A DNA stretch of 34,425 nucleotides from the NCBI GenBank assembly GCA_017520155.1, contig JAFXGR010000152.1:1-34425 (forward strand). Direction: 5' to 3'. Positions 8,504 through 17,921 of the stretch are shown here, one piece after another (the stretch's first letter is position 1; every line of letters begins with the position of its first letter). The stretch is from Lachnospiraceae bacterium. GTDB lineage: Bacteria > Bacillota > Clostridia > Lachnospirales > Lachnospiraceae. The translations under genes were made by a program, and so were the position numbers. The notes beneath the pieces were generated by a model, which worked only from the letters and a program-made list of their open reading frames with translations, did no database searches and was not told the DNA's origin.

Positions 8504-10246
8504 ATGAAGACAGATTCTCTTTCAAAAAAAGAAGTACTGATAAAAGTATGGAACTATATAAAAAGATATCGAATCTGGGTGATATTGTCCTGTATTCTTG
8601 CACTTTTAACAGTAGCAATGACCTTATACCTTCCTATTTTGGTAGGAAACAGTATTGATTTAATTGTGGCTCCGGGAAAAGTGGAATTTGAGGGATTGAA
8701 AATCTTTTTATGGAAAATTGCTGTTTTGGCAGTGGCAACTTCATTTTTACAGTGGATCATGAATCGTATTAACAACAAAATTACGTATCATGTGGTTGCA
8801 GATATTAGAAAAGACACTTTTTCTCATCTCCAGACTCTTCCCTTAAAATATTTGGATGCTCATCCTACGGGAGATATTGTAAGCAGAGTAATTTCCGATG
8901 CAGATCAATTTGCAGACGGATTGCTAATGGGGTTTAGTCAGCTGTTTACAGGAATAGCCGCTATTTTAGGAACCCTTGTTTTTATGCTTCTTCTTCATCC
9001 GGGCATTGCCCTGGTGGTGGTTTGCTTAACTCCCCTGTCCTTGTTGGTTGCCCGATATATTGCAAAAAATACCTTTCATTTTTTTAAGGAGCAATCCGTT
9101 CTTAAGGGAGAACAAACAGCTTATATTGATGAAATGATCGGCAATCTGAAGCTGGTTCAGGCTTTTGGCAGAGAAGAAAGGGCAAAGGAAGATTTTGCAA
9201 AGGGAAATGAGCGGCTGGAGGGCTGTTCTTTAAAAGCAGTATTTTTCTCCTCCTTAACTAATCCCTGTACCAGATTTGTTAATAGTATGGTGTATGCAGC
9301 CGTTGCTCTTTGCGGGGCAGTGGCAGCCTTAAAGGGAGGAATCTCGATCGGAGGCATTTCCAGCTTTTTAAGCTATGCCAAGCAATATACAAAGCCCTTT
9401 AATGAGATTTCCGGAGTAATTACAGAATTACAAAACTCCATTGCCTGTGCCCAAAGAATTTTTTCCTTATTAGAGGAGCCTTCCCAGACAAGAGAGTCAG
9501 AAAAAGAGGTAGTACTAAAGGAAGCAAAGGGCTATGTAACCTTTGATGAAGTAAGCTTTTCTTATGTAGAGGGACAAAAGCTTATTGATAATTTTAACTT
9601 AAAGGTAGTTCCGGGACAGAAGGTAGCCATTGTAGGTCCCACCGGCTGTGGAAAAACAACACTGATTAATCTGCTGATGAGATTTTACGAAGTGACAAAG
9701 GGAGAAATTACAGTAGATCAAACTCCCATTACACAGATAAGCAGAAAAAGTCTGCGGGAAAATTACGGAATGGTACTCCAGGATACCTGGCTTAAGGAAG
9801 GAACGGTGTGGGAAAATATCGGATTGGGACGAAGTGATGCCACCAAGGAAGAAATTATGGAAGCAGCAAAGGCATCCCATTGTCATAATTTTATTAAACG
9901 ACTTCCCAAGGGCTATGATACCTACCTTTCAGAAGATGGAGGAACTCTTTCTCAAGGACAGAAGCAGTTAATCTGCATTGCAAGAATTATGCTGGCCCTT
10001 CCGCCTATGTTGATCTTGGATGAGGCTACTTCCTCCATAGATACCAGAACGGAAATGAAAATCCAGCAGGCCTTTGGAAAGCTGATGAAGGGAAGAACCA
10101 GTTTTATTGTGGCCCATCGTTTATCTACCATTAAGGATGCAGATTTAATTCTTGTGATGAGAGACGGTAATATTGTGGAGCAGGGAAATCATGAATCCTT
10201 ATTAAAAGAAAAAGGATTTTATTATCAGTTATATTATAGAAACTAA
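8504..10246 (+). CDS. ABC exporter subunit with catalytic ATPase
   Basis: Second half of the heterodimeric exporter, 580 aa: six membrane segments (roughly residues 18-300) and an ATPase domain. Walker A is GPTGCGKTT (about 378-386). Walker B is MLILDEATSSID with the catalytic Glu, and the switch histidine is present (VAHRLST). Its signature is LSQGQKQ instead of LSGGQ. That altered signature and the altered Walker B/H-loop of the first subunit fall in the same composite ATP site, leaving one active and one degenerate site, as known for BmrCD, LmrCD and TM287/288. The start at 8504 has AAAGGAGG at 8487-8494; the open frame to 8420 lies inside the upstream gene. No terminator is evident. Confidence 0.93.
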   Translation: MKTDSLSKKEVLIKVWNYIKRYRIWVILSCILALLTVAMTLYLPILVGNSIDLIVAPGKVEFEGLKIFLWKIAVLAVATSFLQWIMNRINNKITYHVVADIRKDTFSHLQTLPLKYLDAHPTGDIVSRVISDADQFADGLLMGFSQLFTGIAAILGTLVFMLLLHPGIALVVVCLTPLSLLVARYIAKNTFHFFKEQSVLKGEQTAYIDEMIGNLKLVQAFGREERAKEDFAKGNERLEGCSLKAVFFSSLTNPCTRFVNSMVYAAVALCGAVAALKGGISIGGISSFLSYAKQYTKPFNEISGVITELQNSIACAQRIFSLLEEPSQTRESEKEVVLKEAKGYVTFDEVSFSYVEGQKLIDNFNLKVVPGQKVAIVGPTGCGKTTLINLLMRFYEVTKGEITVDQTPITQISRKSLRENYGMVLQDTWLKEGTVWENIGLGRSDATKEEIMEAAKASHCHNFIKRLPKGYDTYLSEDGGTLSQGQKQLICIARIMLALPPMLILDEATSSIDTRTEMKIQQAFGKLMKGRTSFIVAHRLSTIKDADLILVMRDGNIVEQGNHESLLKEKGFYYQLYYRN

Positions 10247-10366
10247 AAAGCAGTTCCTATAATCAGATTCACAGTATGTAAGCATGGCTTTTTGTGAAAA
10301 GATAAAACAGTAAGAATAAAATAAGAAAGCAATCATAAAATAGGACTAAAAAAGAAAAGAGAAAGT

Positions 10367-11572
10367 ATGAAGAAGATAATTCTTGTATTTCTTAGCTTTT
10401 TAGTCCTGTTTTTTTCTTTTGAAAAAAAGGGGTATGCAGCACAACAGGTGGGAGAGTTTTATTCCCTTAGTGCTGTGTTAATGGACGGAGACAGCGGAAG
10501 AATTCTTTATGAAAAAAATGGAGAGGAATTTTTATCTAATGCCAGTACCACGAAAATATTAACTTGTATTTTAGCCTTGGAGAAGGCAGATCTTCAAGAA
10601 CAAGTGGTTATTTCAGAATATGCTGCATCTATGCCTGATGTACAACTGAATGTAAGACCAAAAGAACAGTATTGTTTAGAAGATCTACTGTATTCACTTA
10701 TGTTAGAATCTCATAATGATGTAGCTGTTGCTGTAGCAGAACATCTGGCGGGAAGTTGTGAAAAATTTAGTGAGATGATGAATCAAAAAGCAAAAGAAAT
10801 CGGCTGTAAAAACACATTTTTTTTAACTCCCAATGGATTGGATGCATCAAAGGGAGATAAAAATCACGGTACAACGGCAAAGGACTTAGCCCTTTTAATG
10901 CGATATTGTATTTTGCAGTCTCCCAAAAAGGAAGAGTTTCTCAAAATTACGGGAACTGCCCGGTATACTTTTGGTGATAAAGAGGGAAAAAGAACCTTTA
11001 CCTGTTATAATCGAAATTCTTTTTTGAACATGATGGAAGGAGCAATCAGTGGAAAAACAGGCTTTACCTCAAAGGCCGGCTATTGTTATGTAGGAGCCTT
11101 AAAGAGAGAGGAAAAAACCTATATTGTAGCTTTGCTGGGCTGTGGATGGCCCTCCAATAAACATTACAAATGGCAGGACTGCAGAAAGCTGATGGAATAC
11201 GGATTGGAGAATTACCATCGTTTTTTACTTTCCTTGATGCCTCCCTTAGAACAGGAGATTTTTTCTGTAGAGATAAAAAATGGAAAAAATAATCAGGGTG
11301 GATACAGTGCAATAGGAGAATTAGAAGTAGAGAAGATAGAAGAACAGGGGATTTTGTTAAAAGAGGGAGAAAAAATTGAAATAAAAACAAAAAAAATAAC
11401 AAAAGAGGCTCCGGTAAAAAAGGGAGAAGTAATGGGCAGCATTGAGTATTGGGTTGAGGATAAGCTTTGGCTTAGCAGAAAGCTTTATTTGAAGGAGGAA
11501 ATTGAAAAAATTGACTATCAATGGTGTCTGGAAACAGTAATACAAAATATTATTCCCGGCAGAACCAAATAG
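10367..11572 (+). CDS. D-alanyl-D-alanine carboxypeptidase (DacF/PBP5 family)
   Basis: Secreted penicillin-binding protein that trims the terminal D-Ala from peptidoglycan stem peptides. A signal peptide covers about residues 1-24 (cleavage near GYAA). The serine-peptidase S11 motifs are complete: STTK (Ser60, Lys63), SHN (115-117) and KTG (230-232). A C-terminal beta-rich domain (about 270-365) precedes a helical end (QWCLETVIQNIIPG), probably a weak membrane anchor as in PBP5. The length of 401 aa is normal. A GAGAAAG site precedes the ATG. The 120-base gap upstream is AT-rich and shows no convincing promoter. Confidence 0.93.
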   Translation: MKKIILVFLSFLVLFFSFEKKGYAAQQVGEFYSLSAVLMDGDSGRILYEKNGEEFLSNASTTKILTCILALEKADLQEQVVISEYAASMPDVQLNVRPKEQYCLEDLLYSLMLESHNDVAVAVAEHLAGSCEKFSEMMNQKAKEIGCKNTFFLTPNGLDASKGDKNHGTTAKDLALLMRYCILQSPKKEEFLKITGTARYTFGDKEGKRTFTCYNRNSFLNMMEGAISGKTGFTSKAGYCYVGALKREEKTYIVALLGCGWPSNKHYKWQDCRKLMEYGLENYHRFLLSLMPPLEQEIFSVEIKNGKNNQGGYSAIGELEVEKIEEQGILLKEGEKIEIKTKKITKEAPVKKGEVMGSIEYWVEDKLWLSRKLYLKEEIEKIDYQWCLETVIQNIIPGRTK

Positions 11573-11665
11573 TTACACTACGTGAAAGATGGTCGCTAAA
11601 TCATTAATGTTTTTTGGTTTGTCAGAAAATGTTGGTAATTTTTGTAAGATTATTAAGAATGCTAG

Positions 11666-11693
11666 TGGAAAAATTTAGAAAATAAGTTATAAT
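11666..11693 (+). promoter_or_regulatory. Probable promoter of the EAL/solute-binding sensor gene
   Basis: A perfect TATAAT (11688-11693) is preceded at 16 bases by TGGAAA (11666-11671), a 4/6 match to the -35 consensus. The -10 is convincing and the -35 is weak. Confidence 0.45.
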
Positions 11694-11727
11694 ATGAAGT
11701 AAAAAGATAAAGGTTGTGGGTTTGGGT

Positions 11728-14643
11728 ATGAAATGCAAAAGATTTAGATGGGGATTCTTTCTGTTTTTTTCTGTATTTATGCTTTTTTTTTCGGAAAGCC
11801 GTGCAGCTTCAGAAAAAGTAATGAAGGTGGGCTGGTATGAAAAAGAAGGATATTTTGAAAAGGATAAGAATGGAAATATTTACGGATTTGGTGTGGATTA
11901 TTTAAATGCCATTGCGGAATATACAGGATGGAAATATGAATTTAAAGAAGGGACAAAAGAGCAGTGTATGACCTGGTTGGAGACAGGACAGGTGAATCTT
12001 TTGTCTCCTATTGGTGTGGGTGAAGAATTGAATAATGCTTTTTTGGCAAGAGAAGTAATCGGAGAAGATTATGGATATTTGTACAAAGTGGCGAATAATT
12101 TTAATGTAGGTTATGAGGAACTTAAGAATTTTGAAAAGCTTACGGTAGGAATGGAAGTAGAAAGTGGTTTGGAAGAGAATCTTTCCCGATACTGCGAGGA
12201 AAAAGGAATTCAATTTTATGCCATAAAAGAATATAGTACTATGGATGCAATGATGAAGGATCTGGCAGTGGGAAAGTTGGATTCCATAATCACGGACTCT
12301 TATGTTACCGTAGATAATATGAAGGTAATTGGAAGATTTTCCAATGGGAGAGTAACTTTTGCTGCTTCTAATGAGATGATTTTAAAGAAACTTAATTTTG
12401 CCTTGGAAAATATAAAGCTGAATAATCCGGGGTTTGCGGAAGATTTACGAAAACTGTATTTTGAGGAAGGTTCTCAAGATAATTTGGAATATTTGGATGA
12501 AGAAAAAAAATTTTTGGAGACAAAGCATACATATAGAGTGGTCCTTTATAAAAATCAATATCCTGTATCCTATAGGACAGATACGGGAAATGGTTATCGT
12601 GGTATTGCCTCAGATATCCTAAAAAAAATTGAGCATTATACGGGGATTGAATTTGAAGTAGAATATGCAGATAATTTTAAAGAGGGACTGGATAAGCTGA
12701 GCAACGGACAGGCAGATTTAATCGGAGGAATTGTATTAAATACAAAGCAGGTATATTCAGGAGATGAGGCAGGAAAAGCGCAGGATGATAGTGCCTATAC
12801 TACCCCGTTTTACCAGGTAAACCTAGCTATTGTAGGGAAAAAAAGTACAGACATCAATGCTAATTTAAAGGTTGCAGTTCCTGCTTATTTTCATCAGGGA
12901 ATTGATTTTTTAAAGGAACTATATCCTCATTATCATTATATTATTTATGAAGGAGACGAGGCATGTTTTGAGGGAATTTTGAATAAAGAAGTAGATGTGG
13001 CAGTACAGACAGATTTGAAGTTGAATGAATTGATGACCTATGACAAGTATAAAGAGTTGCAAAATTTAAAATATATTCCCGGAAATTATTATGTTACTTT
13101 TTTAGTCAGACATGAAGATTCCCTGTTGATGCCTGTTTTAAATAAAGCAATCAAGAGTATATCTCCGGTAGCTCTATCTAACATTGTAAACAAAAATGTA
13201 CAGCATGTAGCTATGCAAAGAATGACCTTTGCTGAGGTTTGGGAGCAATATCAAAGTTATATTATTCTTGTGGTTATTGCTACCCTGGCAAGTTTTGCTT
13301 CTGTATTCGGATATTCAATGTACAAGAAGGAAGAAAAGGATAAGGAAAAGGCTTATCGTGATAGTGTGGCAAAAATCAGCAGTATGGAAAAATTTAGAAT
13401 TGATGTTTCCCCCTTGCTGCACAGTGAAGAGAAAATTCATTATTATGCTATTGCGGCAGATATTGATAAATTCAAGGTAATTAATGATCTTTATGGCTAT
13501 GAAGAGGGGGATAAAACCATTGCCTATGTGGCAAAGGTGATGAAGGACAAACTTGACAGCTATGATTTTATTACAAGAAGTGTTGCTGATAATTTTATTA
13601 TTTTGAAAAAGGCCGCTCATGAAAAAGAAATTGAAGCTTACCTAAAAGATGTTTTTGCAACTATTGATTTAGCTATCGCAGAACGAGATATTCATTATCG
13701 TATGATTATTAAGGCCGGAATTTATCATATTTGTTCGGAGGATCAGGAAATCTCCAGTATTATGGATAAGGCTAACCTGGCTAAGGTTAGCATGGGAAGA
13801 TGGCATCAAAGCAATTATAATTTTTACTCTGAAGAGATGAGACAAAAAAATCTTGAAGCGAAAAAGTTAGAGAATGATATGGAAGAAGCTTTGAAAAATT
13901 CAGAATTTTGTATCTATCTTCAACCGCAAGTAGATTTGGTAACCAAAAAAATTGTCAGTGCTGAAGCTCTGGTTCGTTGGTTTCATGGAAGTGACGGCAT
14001 GATTTCTCCTGCCAAGTTTATTCCGGTGTTTGAAAATAATGGTTTTGTGGTTAAGTTGGACTTGTTTGTTTGGGAAGAAGCCATAAAAACCTTAGTAAAA
14101 TGGAGAGATAATAATCAGATTATGGTTCCTATTGCCATTAATTTATCTAGAATTGATGTGGGTAGAGAAGGGATGATTGAATGTTTAATTCAGCTGATGG
14201 AAAAATACGAGTTGGATCGAGAGTGGATTAAGACGGAGCTGACTGAAAGTGCCTGTTTAGAAGATGACGATCTTGTTATGAATCGTATGCGACAGTTGAA
14301 AGACTATGGCTTCCGCATTGCAGTAGATGATTTTGGAAGCGGTTATTCTTCCCTTCATCTTTTAAAGAAGATGCCTATTGATATTTTAAAAATTGATAAA
14401 AGTTTTTTGGATATTAATGAGGATATGCCCTTAACTGATGAGATTGTCATGAGAGACGTAGTGGATATGGGAAAACATCTGGATCTTCAGATAATTGTGG
14501 AAGGAGTAGAAACCATAGAACAGAGTGACTTTTTAGAGGCCATAGGATGTGATATTGCACAAGGCTATTTGTATGGACGTCCTATGCCGGTAGAAGAGTT
14601 TGAAAAGCTTTTGTTAGAACATTATGGAGATGGGGGAGTTTAA
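11728..14643 (+). CDS. c-di-GMP phosphodiesterase with two extracellular solute-binding domains
   Basis: A 971-aa transmembrane sensor. Order: signal peptide (1-27, ending ESRAASE); two family-3 solute-binding domains outside the cell (about 32-250 and 265-490); one membrane helix (about 508-530); a GGDEF-like domain (about 570-690); and an EAL domain (about 715-960). GGDEF is replaced by VADNF (619-623), so cyclase activity is unlikely; the domain may bind GTP as a regulator. The EAL domain keeps EAL (746-748), INLS, ELTES, DDFGSGYSS (867-875) and the VEGVET motif, so c-di-GMP hydrolysis is expected. The likely role is to sense an amino acid or similar solute and lower c-di-GMP. Start at ATG 11728 gives a clean signal peptide; GTG 11716 and TTG 11722 are alternatives. 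The next gene begins one base after the stop. Confidence 0.9.
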   Translation: MKCKRFRWGFFLFFSVFMLFFSESRAASEKVMKVGWYEKEGYFEKDKNGNIYGFGVDYLNAIAEYTGWKYEFKEGTKEQCMTWLETGQVNLLSPIGVGEELNNAFLAREVIGEDYGYLYKVANNFNVGYEELKNFEKLTVGMEVESGLEENLSRYCEEKGIQFYAIKEYSTMDAMMKDLAVGKLDSIITDSYVTVDNMKVIGRFSNGRVTFAASNEMILKKLNFALENIKLNNPGFAEDLRKLYFEEGSQDNLEYLDEEKKFLETKHTYRVVLYKNQYPVSYRTDTGNGYRGIASDILKKIEHYTGIEFEVEYADNFKEGLDKLSNGQADLIGGIVLNTKQVYSGDEAGKAQDDSAYTTPFYQVNLAIVGKKSTDINANLKVAVPAYFHQGIDFLKELYPHYHYIIYEGDEACFEGILNKEVDVAVQTDLKLNELMTYDKYKELQNLKYIPGNYYVTFLVRHEDSLLMPVLNKAIKSISPVALSNIVNKNVQHVAMQRMTFAEVWEQYQSYIILVVIATLASFASVFGYSMYKKEEKDKEKAYRDSVAKISSMEKFRIDVSPLLHSEEKIHYYAIAADIDKFKVINDLYGYEEGDKTIAYVAKVMKDKLDSYDFITRSVADNFIILKKAAHEKEIEAYLKDVFATIDLAIAERDIHYRMIIKAGIYHICSEDQEISSIMDKANLAKVSMGRWHQSNYNFYSEEMRQKNLEAKKLENDMEEALKNSEFCIYLQPQVDLVTKKIVSAEALVRWFHGSDGMISPAKFIPVFENNGFVVKLDLFVWEEAIKTLVKWRDNNQIMVPIAINLSRIDVGREGMIECLIQLMEKYELDREWIKTELTESACLEDDDLVMNRMRQLKDYGFRIAVDDFGSGYSSLHLLKKMPIDILKIDKSFLDINEDMPLTDEIVMRDVVDMGKHLDLQIIVEGVETIEQSDFLEAIGCDIAQGYLYGRPMPVEEFEKLLLEHYGDGGV

Positions 14644-14644
14644 G

Positions 14645-16288
14645 ATGAAGAAAAAAATAAAGACTCTTTTTTTCCTGTTGTTCTTTTCTCTATGTTTTCT
14701 TGGCTGTAGTGAAAAAGAAAAAGAAATCATACAGGAAAATAAGGGAACAGAGATTGTAGAAGATATCAGTCGTGAAATGGTTGTGGCAGTAAATGTAGAT
14801 AAAATCTTCAGCGAGTTGCCTTTTACCTCTGTATTGATGAATCGAAGTCAGTTTTGGGGAAGTTTGGTATTTCAAGGATTACTGATTCCGTCAGATAATA
14901 TTCATAATGTGCAGCCGGATTTATGTGAAGAATACAGTGTTTCCCCGGATGGAAAAACTTATGTATTTATTTTAAAAGAAGATTTGTACTGGCACGATGG
15001 AGAAAGACTTACTACAGAAGATGTGGTTTGGAGTATTGAAACTTGTGTAAAAAATCAGGAAGTAAACGGATTTATAAAAAAGGGGCTTCAGAGTATTGTT
15101 GGAGCCCAGAAATATGAAGAAGGTATCATTGAGCGAATTATTGGCATGGAGGCTACAGAAAGTGATATTACCATAAAACTGGAATACGTAGATAGTAACT
15201 TTTTAGCAGCTTTGGCACAGGTACCTATACTTCCTAAGCATTGTTTTAAGGAAAGTAACAGGGAAGCTATCGGACAAAGTGATTTTTGGAAAATGCCTAT
15301 TGGAAGTGGACCTTATCAGGTGGTAGAAAACATAGATAATAAAGAGGCTGTTCTTGTAATCAATGAGTTGTATTCAGGGAAAAAACCAAAAATTCAACAG
15401 ATTCGATATAAGGTGTTACAGGATCCTGAAAATGATCCCTTTGATTTTACCATAACTTCAGATCCGGAGGTGGTTTCAAAATTTGAAGAACGACAGGATT
15501 ATGAGGTTTGCCGAACAAATAATTTGTATTATCGTTATCTTACGATGAATGTAGATGGCAGAAATGAACACAATCCCGGTATTTTTAATGATAAAAAAGT
15601 ACGACAGGCTCTGAGCTTAGGATTAGATCGAAAAAAAATTGTGGAAAATGTTTATGGCTCTGTGGCCTTGGTGATAGACTCAGGGATTCCGGCAAATGAC
15701 TCCTGGTATATGCAAAAAGAGGCAGAAACTGTAGAATACAATCCTCAAAAGGCAAAGGAATTACTAAGAGAAGCAGGTTTTGATTTTGAGAGGAGTTTGG
15801 TATTAACAAGATACCATGAGGATGAATTATCGGTAAAATTATTAGAAGAAGTGGCAGAATGCTGGAGAAATTTGGGAATCAAGGTGGATATTCAGCCTAT
15901 TAAAAATTCGGAAGCAGAAAAGTTATGGACAGACACAGACTGGTATGATGTAGCGTTGAAAAACCTGGCGGCAGTTGATTACAGTGAGTGGTATTATGAG
16001 TATTTCAGTGGGAATCAAATGTGGTCCACCATATTGCAAAACAGAACAGAGTTTGATGTTTTGGTTTCAGCTTTATCAAACACAAAATGGGCTTATGAAA
16101 GAGAAATGATCTATGAAGGAATTCAAATGCTGGAGGTGGAATATACATACAAAATTCCTTTGGCCATTATTCCCCAATATGTAATTTATAATAAAAACAG
16201 GCTATATATACCGGAAATAGAATTTGCAAATTTATGGTATTATTATGACTTGGAACTGTCCCAATGGGAACTGAATACACAAAAATAA
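14645..16288 (+). CDS. Family-5 solute-binding lipoprotein (oligopeptide/nickel type), orphan
   Basis: A 547-aa extracellular lipoprotein. The signal peptide ends in the lipobox FLGC, so Cys21 would be lipidated. The body matches the OppA/DppA class: DLCEEYSVSPDGKTYVFILK, then LYWHDGERLTTEDVVWSIE, a GSGPYQVVE segment, and VRQALSLGLDRKKIVENVYG. Such proteins usually feed an ABC importer, but no permease or ATPase gene is adjacent. The only neighbour is the c-di-GMP phosphodiesterase, one base upstream, with GGGGGAG (14632-14638) inside that gene's end. Translational coupling is likely. It may deliver ligand to the sensor or to a transporter encoded elsewhere (inference). A terminator follows. 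Confidence 0.9.
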   Translation: MKKKIKTLFFLLFFSLCFLGCSEKEKEIIQENKGTEIVEDISREMVVAVNVDKIFSELPFTSVLMNRSQFWGSLVFQGLLIPSDNIHNVQPDLCEEYSVSPDGKTYVFILKEDLYWHDGERLTTEDVVWSIETCVKNQEVNGFIKKGLQSIVGAQKYEEGIIERIIGMEATESDITIKLEYVDSNFLAALAQVPILPKHCFKESNREAIGQSDFWKMPIGSGPYQVVENIDNKEAVLVINELYSGKKPKIQQIRYKVLQDPENDPFDFTITSDPEVVSKFEERQDYEVCRTNNLYYRYLTMNVDGRNEHNPGIFNDKKVRQALSLGLDRKKIVENVYGSVALVIDSGIPANDSWYMQKEAETVEYNPQKAKELLREAGFDFERSLVLTRYHEDELSVKLLEEVAECWRNLGIKVDIQPIKNSEAEKLWTDTDWYDVALKNLAAVDYSEWYYEYFSGNQMWSTILQNRTEFDVLVSALSNTKWAYEREMIYEGIQMLEVEYTYKIPLAIIPQYVIYNKNRLYIPEIEFANLWYYYDLELSQWELNTQK

Positions 16289-16297
16289 GAGCAGAAG

Positions 16298-16348
16298 GCG
16301 GAAAAAGAGAAGAATTTATGAAAATTTTTTTCTTTTTCCGCTTTTTTT
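16298..16348 (+). terminator. Rho-independent terminator after the sensor/lipoprotein operon
   Basis: GCGGAAAAAGA (16298-16308) pairs perfectly with TCTTTTTCCGC (16331-16341) and is followed by seven T bases. The inner A-rich and T-rich flanks can extend the stem. Confidence 0.9.
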
Positions 16349-16391
16349 GTAAGAAAAGTACAAGAATCATCTTTCTATTTTGATGTTTGTA

Positions 16392-16400
16392 TGATATACT
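16392..16400 (+). promoter_or_regulatory. Extended -10 promoter of the Na+ decarboxylase cluster
   Basis: TGATATACT gives a TGn-TATACT extended -10 element (-10 at 16395-16400). No good -35 lies at the proper distance; TTGATG at 16380 is too close. The leader to the first start codon is about 70 bases. Confidence 0.45.
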
Positions 16401-16476
16401 GATAAAGTGCGAAAAAAGGGATTACCCTGTCGCAGAAAAGTTTATCTTTTAATTTATATAAATGGAGGGCTTGAAG

Positions 16477-17904
16477 ATGAGCAATACTACACTTGCGGGT
16501 CAAAGAATCGCTTCTTTACTCGATGAGAACAGTTTCGTTGAAATCGGTGCTCGTATTACAGCAAGAGCTACAGATTTTAATTTGAAACAAACTGAAACTC
16601 CTTCGGATGGTGTAATTACCGGTTATGGAGTAATTGATGGCAATCTTGTGTATGTTTATAGCCAGGATGCTTCTGTATTAGGTGGAAGTATGGGGGAAAT
16701 GCATGCTAAGAAAATTGCCAATCTCTACGATCTTGCAATGAAAACAGGAGCACCTGTTATTGGGTTGATCGATTCTGCCGGTTTAAGACTTCAGGAAGCA
16801 ACTGATGCATTAAATGCATTTGGAGAGGTTTATTTAAAGCAAACTATGGCATCCGGAGTAATTCCACAGATTACAGCAATTTTCGGAACCTGTGGAGGAG
16901 GACTTGCTTTAATTCCTACTTTAACAGATTTTACCTTCATGGAAGGAAAAAAAGCAAAATTATTTGTGAACTCTCCTAATGCTGTAGAAGGAAATGAAAT
17001 CTCCAAATGTGATTCTTCCTCTGCAAAATTCCAGAGTGAAAATGTGGGAATTGTTGATGTGGTGGCTGAGGAGGCAGAAATTTTTGCTCAGATCAGAGAA
17101 CTGATTAATTTACTTCCTGCAAATAATGAGGATGATCAGTCTTACGTTGAGTGTACAGATGATTTAAACAGAGCCAGTGATATCGCAGGCTGTGTAGGAG
17201 ATACGGGTATTGCCTTAAGTCTGATAGCAGATGATCATTATTTCTTTGAAACAAAAAGAGATTATGCAAAAGAAATGGTAACCGGATTTATCCGTTTGAA
17301 TGGAGCAACGGTAGGTGTTGTAGCCAATCGTTCAGAAATCTATGGTGAAGACGGAGAAGTAAGTGAAAAATTTGATTCCGTTCTTACCGTAAAGGGATGC
17401 AGAAAAGCAGCAGGCTTTGTAAAATTCTGTGATGCTTTTGAAATTCCCGTATTAACCTTAACTAATGTTAAGGGATATTCCGCTACCATGTGTGCAGAAA
17501 AGAATATTGCAAGAGAAGCAGCAGCGCTTACTTATGCTTTTGCAAACGCTACAGTACCTAAAGTAAACGTAGTAATCGGAAAGGCCTTTGGAAGTGCTTA
17601 TGTAACCATGAACTCTAAATCCATTGGAGCAGATATGGTATTTGCATGGGATACTGCACAGATTGGAATGATGGATGCAAAATTAGCGGCTAAGATTATT
17701 TGTAACGGACAGGGATCTGAAAAGATTGATGCTTGTGCAAAAGAATACGAAGAGTTACAAAATAATGTAGAAAGCGCAGCCAAGAGAGGATATGTAGATA
17801 CAATTATCAAAGCAGAAGATACAAGAAAATATGTAATTGGTGCATTTGAAATGTTATTTACAAAAAGAGAAAATCGCCCTGCCAAAAAACATGGTACCGT
17901 ATAG
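16477..17904 (+). CDS. Acyl-CoA carboxyltransferase subunit (MmdA/12S-like)
   Basis: Crotonase-fold carboxyltransferase, 475 aa, with N- and C-terminal halves as in MmdA, PccB and transcarboxylase 12S. These enzymes move CO2 between a carboxyacyl-CoA and biotin. Visible motifs are SQDASVLGGSMGEMHAKKI (about 64-82), DSAGLRLQE (99-107), an oxyanion loop GTCGGGLALIP (137-147), and a second-half loop GKAFGSAYVTMNS. Family 12S proteins usually have DSGGARIQE and GPCAGGA at the two loops, so this copy is divergent and its acyl-CoA (malonyl-, methylmalonyl- or glutaconyl-CoA) is uncertain. The start at 16477 follows GGAGGG (16464-16469); ATG 16462 overlaps that site. First gene of a five-gene cluster with OadG, biotin carrier, OadB and 5S subunits. 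Confidence 0.85.
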   Translation: MSNTTLAGQRIASLLDENSFVEIGARITARATDFNLKQTETPSDGVITGYGVIDGNLVYVYSQDASVLGGSMGEMHAKKIANLYDLAMKTGAPVIGLIDSAGLRLQEATDALNAFGEVYLKQTMASGVIPQITAIFGTCGGGLALIPTLTDFTFMEGKKAKLFVNSPNAVEGNEISKCDSSSAKFQSENVGIVDVVAEEAEIFAQIRELINLLPANNEDDQSYVECTDDLNRASDIAGCVGDTGIALSLIADDHYFFETKRDYAKEMVTGFIRLNGATVGVVANRSEIYGEDGEVSEKFDSVLTVKGCRKAAGFVKFCDAFEIPVLTLTNVKGYSATMCAEKNIAREAAALTYAFANATVPKVNVVIGKAFGSAYVTMNSKSIGADMVFAWDTAQIGMMDAKLAAKIICNGQGSEKIDACAKEYEELQNNVESAAKRGYVDTIIKAEDTRKYVIGAFEMLFTKRENRPAKKHGTV

Positions 17905-17921
17905 AAAGGATGATACTTAAT

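Noticed and set aside
11064..11545. Minus-strand open frames inside the carboxypeptidase and other genes
   Set aside because: They are low-complexity shadows of real plus-strand genes, without ribosome sites or recognisable domains.
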